A stretch of 64,000 nucleotides of DNA, taken from the NCBI GenBank assembly GCA_963773155.1, contig CAVZAB010000012.1:62001-126000 (forward strand). Reading direction: 5' to 3'. Below the pieces are notes generated by a model. That model worked only from the letters and a program-made list of their open reading frames with translations, was not told the origin of the DNA and made no database searches. The position numbers and the translations under genes are program-made. The DNA comes from CAVZAB01 sp963773155. GTDB taxonomy: Bacteria > Pseudomonadota > Alphaproteobacteria > Rhizobiales > Beijerinckiaceae. Positions 34,163 through 42,718 of the stretch are shown here, piece after piece. Every line of letters starts with the position of its first letter. Positions within the stretch are counted from its first letter, which is position 1.

Positions 34163-35062
34163 TCAGTGCAATTTCGTGCCGTTGAGCGCGGCAATGAAAT
34201 CGGCGATCATCGGCACGAAATCTTCGCCGCGACCGCTCGCCAGTGCACTCGCATAGGTGTTCTTGACGGCGCTGGCGATCGGGTTGGCGATGCCGGCGGC
34301 ATCGGCCATGGCGGCGAGATAGCGGGTGTCCTTGGCGGCATTGGCAAGCGTGAAGCGATGGGCGTCGCGATCGCGCTCGAGTACGTATTTCATGAAAGTC
34401 TGGTAGAACCCGCAATCCATCCGGCTGCCGCGCAGTACGCGGTCGAACGTCTGCGGGGAAAGGCCGGATTTTTGGGCGAGCGTCAGCGCCTCGGCGTAGA
34501 TTGCACCATAGCCGAGTGACAGGAAATTGTTGATCAGCTTCATCCGGTGGCCGTCGCCGACCTTGCCGATATGGTCGATCTTAGCCGCCCAGGTCGCGAC
34601 GATGGGTTCGACCCGGGCGAAAACCTCGGGGCTGGCGCCGATCATGGCCGAGAGCTTTCCCTCGAGAGCCCCGGCCGGCGTTCCGCCGAGCGGCGCGTCA
34701 ATGAAATCGACATTGAGGGGTGCGAGGTCGCGGGCCAATGCCTCTGTCGACGCCGGATCGGCGGTCGAGCAATCGATGATCACGAGGCCAGGATGGGCGC
34801 CGCTCTTCAAGCCTGTCTCGCCGCGCACGATTGCCTCGATCTGCGGCGAGCCGGTGACGCATAGAAAAACGAATTCGCAGCTCTCGGCGATCGCTTTCGC
34901 GGTCTTGGCCTCGTTGGCGCCGCGTTGAACCAGCTCGTCCACGGGCTGCCGATTGCGGTGGGCCAGCACGGTGAGCGGGTAGCCTTTTTCGACGATGTTC
35001 TTGGCCATGCCGTAGCCCATCAGCCCGACGCCGATAAATCCGACCCTTGGTTTAGCCGACAT
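34163..35062 (-). CDS. 3-hydroxyisobutyrate/tartronate-semialdehyde-type dehydrogenase (second copy)
   Basis: 299 aa, ATG at 35062 with GGGAGA eight bases upstream. NAD-binding VGFIGVGLMGYGMAKNIVEKG, then IIDCSTADPAST, FIDAPLGGTPAGALEGKLSAM, and the catalytic lysine in GDGHRMKLINNFLSLGYGAIYAEAL. It belongs to the same superfamily as the gene at 21.0 kb but differs strongly from it, so the two are not a recent duplication. Stands alone on the minus strand. Confidence 0.87.
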   Translation of the reverse strand: MSAKPRVGFIGVGLMGYGMAKNIVEKGYPLTVLAHRNRQPVDELVQRGANEAKTAKAIAESCEFVFLCVTGSPQIEAIVRGETGLKSGAHPGLVIIDCSTADPASTEALARDLAPLNVDFIDAPLGGTPAGALEGKLSAMIGASPEVFARVEPIVATWAAKIDHIGKVGDGHRMKLINNFLSLGYGAIYAEALTLAQKSGLSPQTFDRVLRGSRMDCGFYQTFMKYVLERDRDAHRFTLANAAKDTRYLAAMADAAGIANPIASAVKNTYASALASGRGEDFVPMIADFIAALNGTKLH

Positions 35063-35139
35063 GACGCTCTCCCACTCCGCTCAACCTCGTTTTCCTAGCA
35101 TGACCCGCGCCATCGGCAAGGGCCGAGGCATGGGTTGGT

Positions 35140-36144
35140 TCAGCCGGGCAGGGTCAAAACGAAGGCCTCGCCGGTGCGGCTGCCAAAGGCCAGCCGTCGC
35201 CCCTGCGGATCCCAGCCGATAGCGCTGATCGCGCCGGCGGCCTGGGTGGGGGCGCGGACCGGCAGTTCGGCCCCGTCGCTCATGCGGCACAGCATCAGCC
35301 AGCCATCCTCATAGCCAATTGCGACAATCAGCGCCGAGGGATGGAAGGCGACCTGGGTGACCCGGGCCTGGCGTCCGCCGCATTCGCGCGGTGCCTGGCC
35401 CATCGGGCCATTCTTGGCCTGGAACGGCCACAGGATGCAGGCATCAGCGCCGGAAGTCGCCAGCCAATTGCCATCATGCGACCAGGACAGCGAGCGGGTC
35501 TTTGCCGGATAGCCGCTCATCCGCATGTTCTGTTTGTCGGCGAGTTTCCAGCCATGCAGGCAGTTTTCCTGCATCGAGGAGATGACAAAGCGTCCGTCCG
35601 GCGAGACGATCACGTCGATGTGCGAACCTTTCCAGGCGAGGAGGTCCGGATCGGCTTCGGCATTGGGGAACCACAGCGAGACGCCATTATAATGGCTGGC
35701 GGCCAGGCGATAGCCCTTCGGCAGGAAGGCCAGTCCGCGCACCGAAGCGCCAAGCGTTACGGATTTCGTCAGACCGGCAGAATCCCGGCAACGCACCGTC
35801 TTGGTGGTGCTCCAGGCGAGCGCGCCATCGGCGCGCAAGGCAAGGGCATCGATCCATCGGCCAGTTTCCCGGGCAATCTCGCGGACCTCGCGTCCGTCGG
35901 TGACCGCGACACGGCCATCATCGCCGCCCGATGCGAATCGGGTCGCGGTGCTGCCGGCGACCAGAAGCGTCGCGTCGGGGTGCAGCACGAGACGCCGCAA
36001 CTGACCCTCCGCTTGCAGGATGAGGCAGCCGTCGGCGAGTGCGAAAGCTGGCAGTCCTGCCAGGAAGGCCGCCGCGACCACGTGGGCGTCGACTTTCGTC
36101 TCCACGACGTGGCGGGTGAGCGAGACGGCGGGATCTTCATGCAT
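35140..36144 (-). CDS. WD40-repeat protein next to COG0523 GTPase
   Basis: 334 aa made of beta-propeller repeats, for example LALRADGALAWSTT, GLAFLPKGYRLAASHYNGVSLWF, VIVSPDGRFVISSMQENCLHGWKL, SLSWSHDGNWLATSGADACILWPF and QVAFHPSALIVAIGYEDGWLML. No signal peptide; probably cytosolic. No clear ribosome site before the ATG at 36144. The GTPase gene ends 18 bp upstream on the same strand, so the two are almost certainly one transcript. Small WD40 proteins beside COG0523 GTPases recur in alphaproteobacteria as far as I recall; a metallochaperone scaffold is a guess. Confidence 0.82.
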   Translation of the reverse strand: MHEDPAVSLTRHVVETKVDAHVVAAAFLAGLPAFALADGCLILQAEGQLRRLVLHPDATLLVAGSTATRFASGGDDGRVAVTDGREVREIARETGRWIDALALRADGALAWSTTKTVRCRDSAGLTKSVTLGASVRGLAFLPKGYRLAASHYNGVSLWFPNAEADPDLLAWKGSHIDVIVSPDGRFVISSMQENCLHGWKLADKQNMRMSGYPAKTRSLSWSHDGNWLATSGADACILWPFQAKNGPMGQAPRECGGRQARVTQVAFHPSALIVAIGYEDGWLMLCRMSDGAELPVRAPTQAAGAISAIGWDPQGRRLAFGSRTGEAFVLTLPG

Positions 36145-36162
36145 GCCGGGCCGATGCCGCCG

Positions 36163-37203
36163 TCAGGCCGCACAGGCAAGAAAGCCCGTTCGGATCATGT
36201 CTTGCTTGAGCTCGCGGCCAATGAAGACGATTTTCGAGCGCCGCGCCTCGCCGGGCTGCCAGGCCCGCTGCAGGTCGCCATCCAGGATCATGTGGACGCC
36301 CTGGAAGACGAAGCGCTTCGGCTCGCCCTTGAAAGCAAGAATGCCCTTCGAACGAAGGATGTTCGGTCCTTCGGTCTGGGCAAGATTGTTGATCCAGGGG
36401 AGGAACTTCTCCGGATCGACCTCGCCGTCGATTTCGACAGCGAGCGATTGCATGTCTTCGTCATGGTAATGGCGGTGGCTGTGGCCCGGCAGGTGATCAT
36501 TGCCATGGGCAGAATCGTGATCGTCAGCATGTCGATGCGCATGATCATGCTCTTGCTCGACGTCGAGAAATGCCGGCTCGATCTCGAGAATGCGATCGAG
36601 GTCAAAGGCCTTGCGGCCGAGCACGGCATCAAGCGGCACGGCGCAGCGGATGGTCTCGTGCAGTCTCGCATAGGGGTTGATGGCGCGAATACGGGCCTGA
36701 ACCTCGCGCAATTCGCCCGGCGAAACCAGGTCGCTCTTGTTCAGCACGATAACATCGGCGAAGGCGATCTGGTTCTTGGCCTCGGGCGCGTCCTTGAGCC
36801 GCTGGCTCAGCCATTTGGCGTCGGCGACGGTCACCACGGCGTCGAGAAAGGCGGCGCTCGAGACATCGGCATCGACAAAGAATGTCTGGGCGACCGGTGC
36901 CGGATCGGCGAGCCCGGTCGTCTCGACGATGATCGCGTCGAACTTGCCGCGCCGTTTCATCAAGCCCTCGAGGATTTGTATGAGGTCGCCGCGCACGGTG
37001 CAGCAAATACAGCCGTTGTTCATTTCGAACACTTCCTCGTCGACGCCGACGACAAGGTCGCTGTCGATGCCGATTTCGCCGAATTCGTTGACGATAACGG
37101 CAAATTTCTTGCCGTGGGGCTCCGACAAGATGCGGTTCAGCAAGGTCGTCTTGCCGGCGCCGAGATAGCCGGTCAGTACGGTCACCGGAATTTTCTGATT
37201 CAT
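36163..37203 (-). CDS. CobW/COG0523-family GTP-binding metallochaperone
   Basis: 346 aa from the ATG at 37203 (GGAG six bases before); an ATG at 37218 and a much longer open frame exist. G1 is GYLGAGKTTLLN, the metal site is NNGCICCTVRGD (CxCC), G3-like ETTGLADPAP, and G4 VLNKSDLV. Between the GTPase and the C-terminal domain is a long His/Asp-rich stretch around residues 214-245 (HDHAHRHADDHDSAHGND and HSHRHYHDED), a metal buffer typical of zinc-linked COG0523 members. The C-terminal CobW_C domain ends in IGRELKQDMIRTGFLACA. Likely role: GTP-dependent insertion or allocation of zinc (or cobalt) in the cytosol. Confidence 0.9.
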   Translation of the reverse strand: MNQKIPVTVLTGYLGAGKTTLLNRILSEPHGKKFAVIVNEFGEIGIDSDLVVGVDEEVFEMNNGCICCTVRGDLIQILEGLMKRRGKFDAIIVETTGLADPAPVAQTFFVDADVSSAAFLDAVVTVADAKWLSQRLKDAPEAKNQIAFADVIVLNKSDLVSPGELREVQARIRAINPYARLHETIRCAVPLDAVLGRKAFDLDRILEIEPAFLDVEQEHDHAHRHADDHDSAHGNDHLPGHSHRHYHDEDMQSLAVEIDGEVDPEKFLPWINNLAQTEGPNILRSKGILAFKGEPKRFVFQGVHMILDGDLQRAWQPGEARRSKIVFIGRELKQDMIRTGFLACAA

Positions 37204-37280
37204 GCTTGCTCCAGCCATCAAGGTTGACCCTTCATATTGGGTCCACGGCGGCCCTTGGGAAGGCCGGTCTGTCGCGTCGG

Positions 37281-38879
37281 TCAGGTCGGGTGGTATTGGA
37301 ACGCCCAGGTTTCGGTCAAGATTCGGTCGTCGGTTTTGAGCAAACAGGTCAGTTCGACCGGATCCTTGCCATCCGCGGTGAGGTCGAACTGAGCCCGCCA
37401 ATGGCCGACAATTCCGTCGGGAACAGGCTCGGTGAAAATGTAGGAAAACGTGCCGCGCGAGGCCCACAGTACCGCCTCGGGGCGCACCCCGAACGGCAGC
37501 GACTTGAGTGGCCCGCCGAGGAATTCGACCATGAACTTGCGGACGCCCTTGGGCCGCGGCAGGCCAGGCTGGCCGCCGTTGCCGAGGCGGGTCGCAACAC
37601 AGCGCCCGAGAGCCGGCGGGAAGGGTTCGTCGGCGAGCCAATGCAGCCGATAATGGAGATTGAGGGATTGACCGGCGCGGGCAGGTTCGGCTGGCACCCA
37701 TTGCGCCACAATATTGTCGTGGATTTCGTCGTCGGTCGGAATTTCGACCAGATGGATCGCGCCCTTGCCCCAATTGCCAACTGGCTCAACCCATAGGCTC
37801 GGCCGGCGATCGTAAAAGACCCCATCGCCGTAATGATCGAATGTGCGATCGCGCTGGAGCAGTCCGAACCCTTTCGGATTTTCGTCGGAAAATGCCGAGG
37901 CCATGATTTGCGGCGGGTTGTTGAGCGGCCGCCAGATCCGGGCGCCCCAACCCGTCCACATCGCCAGCCCGTCGGAATTGTGAACCTCCGGACGCCAGTC
38001 GATGGCGGTCGGTTTGGTCGTTTCCGAAAACCAATACATCGATGTTAGGGGGGCGAGGCCGAGGCGGACAATGTCGCCGCGCAGATGGAGGGCGACCTCG
38101 ATATCCATGATGACGCCCTTGCCGCGGCTCATGATGAATTTGTAGGCGCCGACCACTTTCGGCCCTTCGAGCAGGATGTAGATCGTCACCTGGTCGGACA
38201 TATCGGCGGGCGTGGCGATATATACTTCGGTGAAATCGGGAAATTCCTCGGCCCGGTCGGCGACCGCCACGTCGACGGCAAGGCCGCGGGCTGACAGGCC
38301 GTATTGGAACAATTCGCCAATCGCGCGGAAATAGGAGGCGCCGAGAAAGGCGACCCAATCGTTTTTCTGCCAATCCAGCTTGCCGTCGCGCGCCTCCTGG
38401 AAGCGGAACCCGGCGAATCCGGCGCCCTGCGGCAATTGCCGGGCGACCGAATTGGCCGGCATTTCGAAATAGCTGGTGTCGTAAACAATCGCGCGGGCGG
38501 TTTGCGGGCCGCTGCCGTCGACGACGAAAATCTCGATCGCTTTCTTGAAGAACTTGCCGAGATGGAAAAATGTTACCGGAAAGCGGCCGGGACCATTGGC
38601 AAACAGGGCATGGTCGATTCGAAAATGGATCTTGCCCCATTCCTCATAGGTGATTCGGTCAAGCACGTCGGGAGCGGGCAGGCGTGGCCCGACATAGGGC
38701 TGGCCGGCCATCTCGCCAGCTCGCGCCTTCAGCCATTCGAAGGAGAATGGCTGGGGCGACCCGAACTTCAATCCGTCCTCGGCCATGGCCTTCGTCCCGC
38801 CGGCCAGGGCAAGGCCGGTGACGGCGGACACGCCGGCAGCTTTTAACAGACTACGGCGATCGATCGGCGCACCTGCCAT
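37281..38879 (-). CDS. Periplasmic glucan protein, OpgG/OpgD (MdoG) family, copy 2
   Basis: 532 aa from the ATG at 38879 with GAGGAAA upstream. Tat signal DRRSLLKAAGVSAVTGLALAGG (about residues 7-30). Family blocks: YEEWGKIHFRIDHALFANG, FHLGKFFKKAIEIFVVDG, FLGASYFRAIGELFQYGLSARGL, LGLAPLTSMYWFSETTKP, WRPEVHNSDGLAMWTGWG and ARIWRPLNNPP. It is clearly paralogous to the protein at 14.7-16.2 kb yet well diverged. OpgD-like members are beta-1,2-glucanases in E. coli; no opgH/opgB/opgC neighbour here. The longer ORF start at 38927 is created by a tandem repeat. Confidence 0.9.
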   Translation of the reverse strand: MAGAPIDRRSLLKAAGVSAVTGLALAGGTKAMAEDGLKFGSPQPFSFEWLKARAGEMAGQPYVGPRLPAPDVLDRITYEEWGKIHFRIDHALFANGPGRFPVTFFHLGKFFKKAIEIFVVDGSGPQTARAIVYDTSYFEMPANSVARQLPQGAGFAGFRFQEARDGKLDWQKNDWVAFLGASYFRAIGELFQYGLSARGLAVDVAVADRAEEFPDFTEVYIATPADMSDQVTIYILLEGPKVVGAYKFIMSRGKGVIMDIEVALHLRGDIVRLGLAPLTSMYWFSETTKPTAIDWRPEVHNSDGLAMWTGWGARIWRPLNNPPQIMASAFSDENPKGFGLLQRDRTFDHYGDGVFYDRRPSLWVEPVGNWGKGAIHLVEIPTDDEIHDNIVAQWVPAEPARAGQSLNLHYRLHWLADEPFPPALGRCVATRLGNGGQPGLPRPKGVRKFMVEFLGGPLKSLPFGVRPEAVLWASRGTFSYIFTEPVPDGIVGHWRAQFDLTADGKDPVELTCLLKTDDRILTETWAFQYHPT

Positions 38880-38882
38880 GGA

Positions 38883-38920
38883 TTTCCTCGGGCGTTCTTC
38901 TGGTTTCCTCGGGCGTTCTT
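38883..38920. repeat. Two direct repeats of 17 bp before OpgG/D copy 2
   Basis: TTTCCTCGGGCGTTCTT occurs at 38883-38899 and 38904-38920, period 21. On the minus strand each copy carries a GAGGAAA ribosome-site-like core; the copy nearer the gene is the functional one for the ATG at 38879. A local duplication is the simplest origin. Confidence 0.7.
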
Positions 38921-39001
38921 TTGGCAAACCATGCGCGCCGCGACCTTACGGTCGGCTGGCGCAGTGTCAATTCTGCCCGGTCCTCGGCTGAGCACAATTG
39001 G

Positions 39002-39271
39002 TCAGCTGCGGATCGGCTCGTATTTCACTGCCTGACGCATGAAGAAGAAAAGCACAATCAAGCCGAGCGCGACGAACAGCACTTCGAGCGCGCGGCTGAA
39101 CGAATTGGACAAGTGGAACCAGCCGCCGAGTGCCCAGCCAGCGGCCCAGGATATACCGGCAAATTCGGTGCCGACCAGGACGGCAAGGCTGATCAGCGTC
39201 AAAAGGTTAGTCCAATTGATGGGCTGCGGATCCGGCACGGCGACAATTCCAGTTTCTGACCGCCTGTGCAC
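39002..39271 (-). CDS. Small two-TM membrane protein, hypothetical
   Basis: Up to 89 aa from a GTG at 39271; a GTG at 39238 (VPDPQPINWTN...) is an equally good start giving 78 aa. Two hydrophobic segments: LLTLISLAVLVGTEFAGISWAAGWALGG and ALEVLFVALGLIVLFFFMRQA, separated by WFHLSNSFSRA, and a short basic end. No known domain recognised. It lies alone on the minus strand between the OpgG/D gene and the acyl-CoA dehydrogenase gene. Confidence 0.65.
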   Translation of the reverse strand: MHRRSETGIVAVPDPQPINWTNLLTLISLAVLVGTEFAGISWAAGWALGGWFHLSNSFSRALEVLFVALGLIVLFFFMRQAVKYEPIRS

Positions 39272-39302
39272 CTATAGCATTGGTCGGGGTTGCGCAAGGC
39301 GG

Positions 39303-39341
39303 GTGCCAGTTTGGGGTGCCGGTTTGGGGTACCGGTTTGGG
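39303..39341. repeat. Triple tandem repeat, 13-bp unit
   Basis: Three units GTGCCAGTTTGGG, GTGCCGGTTTGGG and GTACCGGTTTGGG lie end to end in the 148-bp gap between the acyl-CoA dehydrogenase stop (39420) and the small membrane protein start. Period 13 with two substitutions. Direct repeats this short and this near a start could be regulator sites or a slippage product. Confidence 0.7.
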
Positions 39342-39419
39342 CCACCTGGCGCGAACCCGGCCCCGGCCGGACGGGGCGTCGCGGCGGCGTTCGGATCGCG
39401 CCATGGCGGCCTCGTGCCG

Positions 39420-40617
39420 CTAGCCCCATCGCCAGAAATCGTCGCCCTCCCGCGCATAGGCGCGGGCCAGGACCATGGCATGGACTTCCGAGGCACCGTC
39501 GACCAGGCGGGCCTGGCGGGCGTAGCGGTAAATCCATTCGAGAACGGTGTCCTTGGAATAGCCGCGCGCCCCGTTGAGCTGGATGCCGGTATCGGCGGCC
39601 AGGTGCAGGGTGGCGGCGACATGGTTCTTCGCCATCGATATTTCCTTTTGGGCCTTTTCGCCGCGATCGATTTTCCAGGCTGCCCGCATGACCATGAGCC
39701 GGCCGATGTCGATTGCTGCGGCCACTTCGCCAAGCTTCAACTGGACGCTTTCGCGATCGGCAAGCTTGATGCCGAAACCGCTGCGCGTCGACACGTAGCT
39801 TTGCGCGATTTCCATGCAGCGTTTGGCCAGGCCGAGCCAACGCATGCAATGGGTCAGGCGGGCCGGGCCGAGCCGGATCTGGGTCGCCTTCAGCCCGTCG
39901 CCGACGCCAAGCAGAACGGCCTCGTCGGGCACCTCAAGCCCGTCGAAAGTCAGTTCGCAATGGCCGCCATGTTCCTCCGGTCCCATGATCGGAATGCGGC
40001 GCACTAGGGTCCAGCCTGGCTGGTCGCGATGGTAGAGGAAGGCGGTCAAGCCCTTGCGCATATCGTCGGACGTGCGGGCGACCAGAATGAAATGCTGGGC
40101 TATGCCGGCCCCGGTGATGAACCATTTGCGGCCGGAGATTCGCCAGCCGCCGGGCGTGCGCTCGGCCCGGGTCATGATCATGCCCGGGTCGGAGCCGCCG
40201 CCAGGATGGGGTTCGGTCATGACGAAAGCCGAACGGACCTTGCCCTCGACAATCGGGCGCAGCCATCGCTCCTTCTGGGCCTGGGTTGCGGCCCGCGCGA
40301 GCAGGTTCATGTTGCCGTCATCCGGCGCCGCGCAATTGAAACAGGCGGGGCCGAATATCGAGCGATTGGCTTCTTCGTACATCGCCGCCCAGCCGATGAC
40401 TGGCAGACCCATGCCGCCAAATTCGACCGGTGCCTGCGGCGACCAAAGGCCGGCGCCGCGGGCCTTCGCCTGCATTTCGCGCAGGTGGTTTAGGCGGATA
40501 TTCTCGTGTTCATCATAGATTTCGGCTTGCGTTTCGAGCGGCAGGATATGTTCGGCCACAAACGCACGCGTGCGCTGTCGAATTCGACTCGATTTCGGCC
40601 GGAAGTGTGAAATCCAT
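39420..40617 (-). CDS. Acyl-CoA dehydrogenase (frame interrupted near 40588)
   Basis: ATG at 40617 with GGAGGA four to five bases upstream gives MDFTLPAEI, then the frame is lost; the rest (RTRAFVAEHILPLE onward) continues in the next frame. Removing the middle base of GACTC at 40586-40590 gives AEIDRIRQRTRAFVAEHI and a 398-aa protein, normal for the family. Core motifs: FVMTEPHPGGGSDP and WFITGAGIAQHFILVART (FAD/substrate sites), GGHCELTFDGLEVPDEAVLL, and IQLNGARGYSKDTVLEWIYRYARQARLVDGASEVH with the C-terminal helices. Adjacent FabG-like SDR upstream suggests fatty or branched acyl metabolism. Confidence 0.88.
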
Positions 40618-40632
40618 GGGCTCCTCCCGCGG

Positions 40633-41418
40633 CTAACCGCGTAACTGGATCGTGTGGCCGCCGTCGACGACGAGGGTTGCGCCGGTCATGAAACGGCCGG
40701 CATCGGAGGCGAGCAGCAACAGCGGCCCGTCGAGATCGTCGTCGCTACCGAAGCGGCCGAGGGGAATGGCCTGGCGAAGCAGGCCGCCGCGCTCGCTTTG
40801 CAAAAAGCTGCGGTTAATGTCGGTAACGACATAGCCCGGCGCCAGCGCATTGACGCGAATGTTGCACTCGGCAAGTTCGAGGGCTAGGGCACGGGTCAAT
40901 TGGATGACAGCGGCCTTGGCTACGGCATAGGCCGAGAGCCCCTTGTTCACGCCGAAGCCGAGGATCGACGCGATGTTGATTATGACGCCGGCGACCTCGT
41001 TGGCAATCATCCGCTGGGCGGCCAATTGGGCAGTGCCGTAGACGGCGTCCAGATTGACATCCATGGTGCCACGCCAGATGGCGTACGGCTGGTCGATGAT
41101 CCGGCCGACCTCGGCAATGCCGGCATTGTTGACAAGAAGAGTGACCGGGCCGAAATGGGCGCCGGCTTTATCGAAGGCCGCGCTGACGGCATCGCGGTCG
41201 GCCACGTCGGCGACACAAGCGAGCGCCGCGCCACCGCTGTCACGGATCTCGCCCACCAACTGGTCGAGGCGGGCCTGACGCCGGGCCAGGCAGGCGACCT
41301 GGGCGCCATTGGCGGCCAGGACCCTGGCAAAGCGGGCGCCGAGGCCGGACGAAGCCCCGGTCACCACGGCGACCTTGCCCTTGAGGTCGAACAGATCGGC
41401 GGCTTGCATACTAGCCAT
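40633..41418 (-). CDS. SDR-family oxidoreductase (FabG-like)
   Basis: 261 aa. TGASSGLGARFARVLAANGAQV (NAD(P) site), CVADVADRDAV, LVNNAGIAEVG, Ser-region NIASILGFGVNKGLSAYAVAKAAVIQLT (YxxxK as YAVAK) and NALAPGYVVTDINRSFL. Complete classical short-chain dehydrogenase. Ends 16 bp before the acyl-CoA dehydrogenase start, same strand, so probably one operon with it. Substrate not assignable. Confidence 0.9.
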   Translation of the reverse strand: MASMQAADLFDLKGKVAVVTGASSGLGARFARVLAANGAQVACLARRQARLDQLVGEIRDSGGAALACVADVADRDAVSAAFDKAGAHFGPVTLLVNNAGIAEVGRIIDQPYAIWRGTMDVNLDAVYGTAQLAAQRMIANEVAGVIINIASILGFGVNKGLSAYAVAKAAVIQLTRALALELAECNIRVNALAPGYVVTDINRSFLQSERGGLLRQAIPLGRFGSDDDLDGPLLLLASDAGRFMTGATLVVDGGHTIQLRG

Positions 41419-41592
41419 TGCTGCCCTGTCGGCTTTGCCTCATCCGCCGGCGTCCACCGCGCAACGGCCTAAGACGTTAAAGCGTTGCGTATACTAGCAC
41501 CATGACGCCCTATTCCGACAGACCGACCACCGCAACGCCAACAAGCGGCAGGCTGGTGGTGACCTTTTTTGCTGCATCGATCGATGCGCGCT

Positions 41593-42702
41593 TCAGGCGC
41601 CCGACTCGAGCAAGCCGAAAAACAAGCCGACACCGAAGACCAGCACGACAAGCGCAGCCGCCAATTCGAGGCCACGCACCACGACATCGCTGCGCTGCGA
41701 GCCGATCCCGCTCATACGGACCGCGATACCCTTGGCGAGAACGGCGATCGCGGCAAGCGTGCCGGTGGTAATCGCTGTGCCGAGCGACATCGCGAGTGTC
41801 GCGCCGACGCCGGCCCAGAAAATGCCCTGCGATAGGGCGAAGACCAAAACCAGAATGGCGCCGGCGCAGGGGCGGGAGCCGGCGGCGAGGATGGTCAACA
41901 GCGCGCTCTTCCAAGAGAAAGTGGCGCCAAGCATCGCCGGATCGGGGGCGTGGAAATGATCGCAATGCGGATCGTGCGTGTCGGCGTCCCGCCCCGGCGG
42001 TTCGTCGGCAGACCGGCGCCCCGCCTTGCCGTGAGCGTGGTGGTGATGTTCGTGAGAACGATGATCGTCGGCGTGCTGGGTGAGGCTGTGATCGGCATGA
42101 TCGTGCCCCGCGGCCGGTAACCGCGCGGTCCCGGCGAAGCGGCGCCAGGCCTCGACGAAGGCACGACCCTTCTTCAGCACGAGCCAGAGGCCGAGGGCGG
42201 CGATGCCAGCAAAGCTTGCCAAATCAATGTCGGTCGCAGCCTCGTTCATCGAGCGCGCCGTAGCGTGCAAGAGCAGCGCAAACAAACCGACGACGGCAAT
42301 GGCGACGAGTCCCTGGAGCAGGGCGGCGAGGGCCGAAATGACCAGACCGCGGCGCAGTGCCCGCTCATTGGCCAGCATGTAGGACGCGACGACAGCTTTG
42401 CCGTGTCCGGGTCCGGCGGCATGGAAGACGCCATAGGCAAAGCTGAGACCGGCGAGGCCCCAGAAGGCGATGCCGTTCTGTTTGGCCGCCCGCACTGCAC
42501 CGCTCATTTGCTGATAAAAAGCGCTTTGCTTGGCCAGGATCCAGCCGGCGATGCCGGTGGCGTTGCCGCCGACTTCCTGTCCGCCGACCGCAAAGGGATT
42601 GCGCGGCGCTTGCGCTAGGACTGGTGCGGCGACCAGGCAGGCCAAGACCAACACAAGGCCCGAGGCCACGACGATTGGCGCGAAGCTATGTTTTGACGGC
42701 AT
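41593..42702 (-). CDS. NicO/RcnA-type nickel/cobalt transporter with His-rich loop
   Basis: 369 aa from the ATG at 42702. Signal-like first hydrophobic segment, then about six TM helices. The NicO signature is AYGVFHAAGPGHGKAVVASYMLANERALRRG (about residues 90-120), and the second half carries LLTILAAGSRPCAGAILVLVFAL. Between them is a long soluble loop rich in His (GHDHADHSLTQHADDHRSHEH followed by HHHAHG, then DTHDPHCDHFHAPD). Family: Ni2+/Co2+ export or uptake across the inner membrane. The DUF1007 gene lies 16 bp upstream, the common pairing. Confidence 0.87.
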   Translation of the reverse strand: MPSKHSFAPIVVASGLVLVLACLVAAPVLAQAPRNPFAVGGQEVGGNATGIAGWILAKQSAFYQQMSGAVRAAKQNGIAFWGLAGLSFAYGVFHAAGPGHGKAVVASYMLANERALRRGLVISALAALLQGLVAIAVVGLFALLLHATARSMNEAATDIDLASFAGIAALGLWLVLKKGRAFVEAWRRFAGTARLPAAGHDHADHSLTQHADDHRSHEHHHHAHGKAGRRSADEPPGRDADTHDPHCDHFHAPDPAMLGATFSWKSALLTILAAGSRPCAGAILVLVFALSQGIFWAGVGATLAMSLGTAITTGTLAAIAVLAKGIAVRMSGIGSQRSDVVVRGLELAAALVVLVFGVGLFFGLLESGA

Positions 42703-42718
42703 GAGCGGGCGCTTCCCT

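Noticed and set aside
21033..35062. The two beta-hydroxyacid dehydrogenases as a recent duplication
   Set aside because: They share only family motifs; the surrounding sequence and neighbours differ.
35341..37227. 628-aa plus-strand open frame across the WD40 and COG0523 genes
   Set aside because: No family signal, spans two genes of the opposite strand; both of those have full domain matches.
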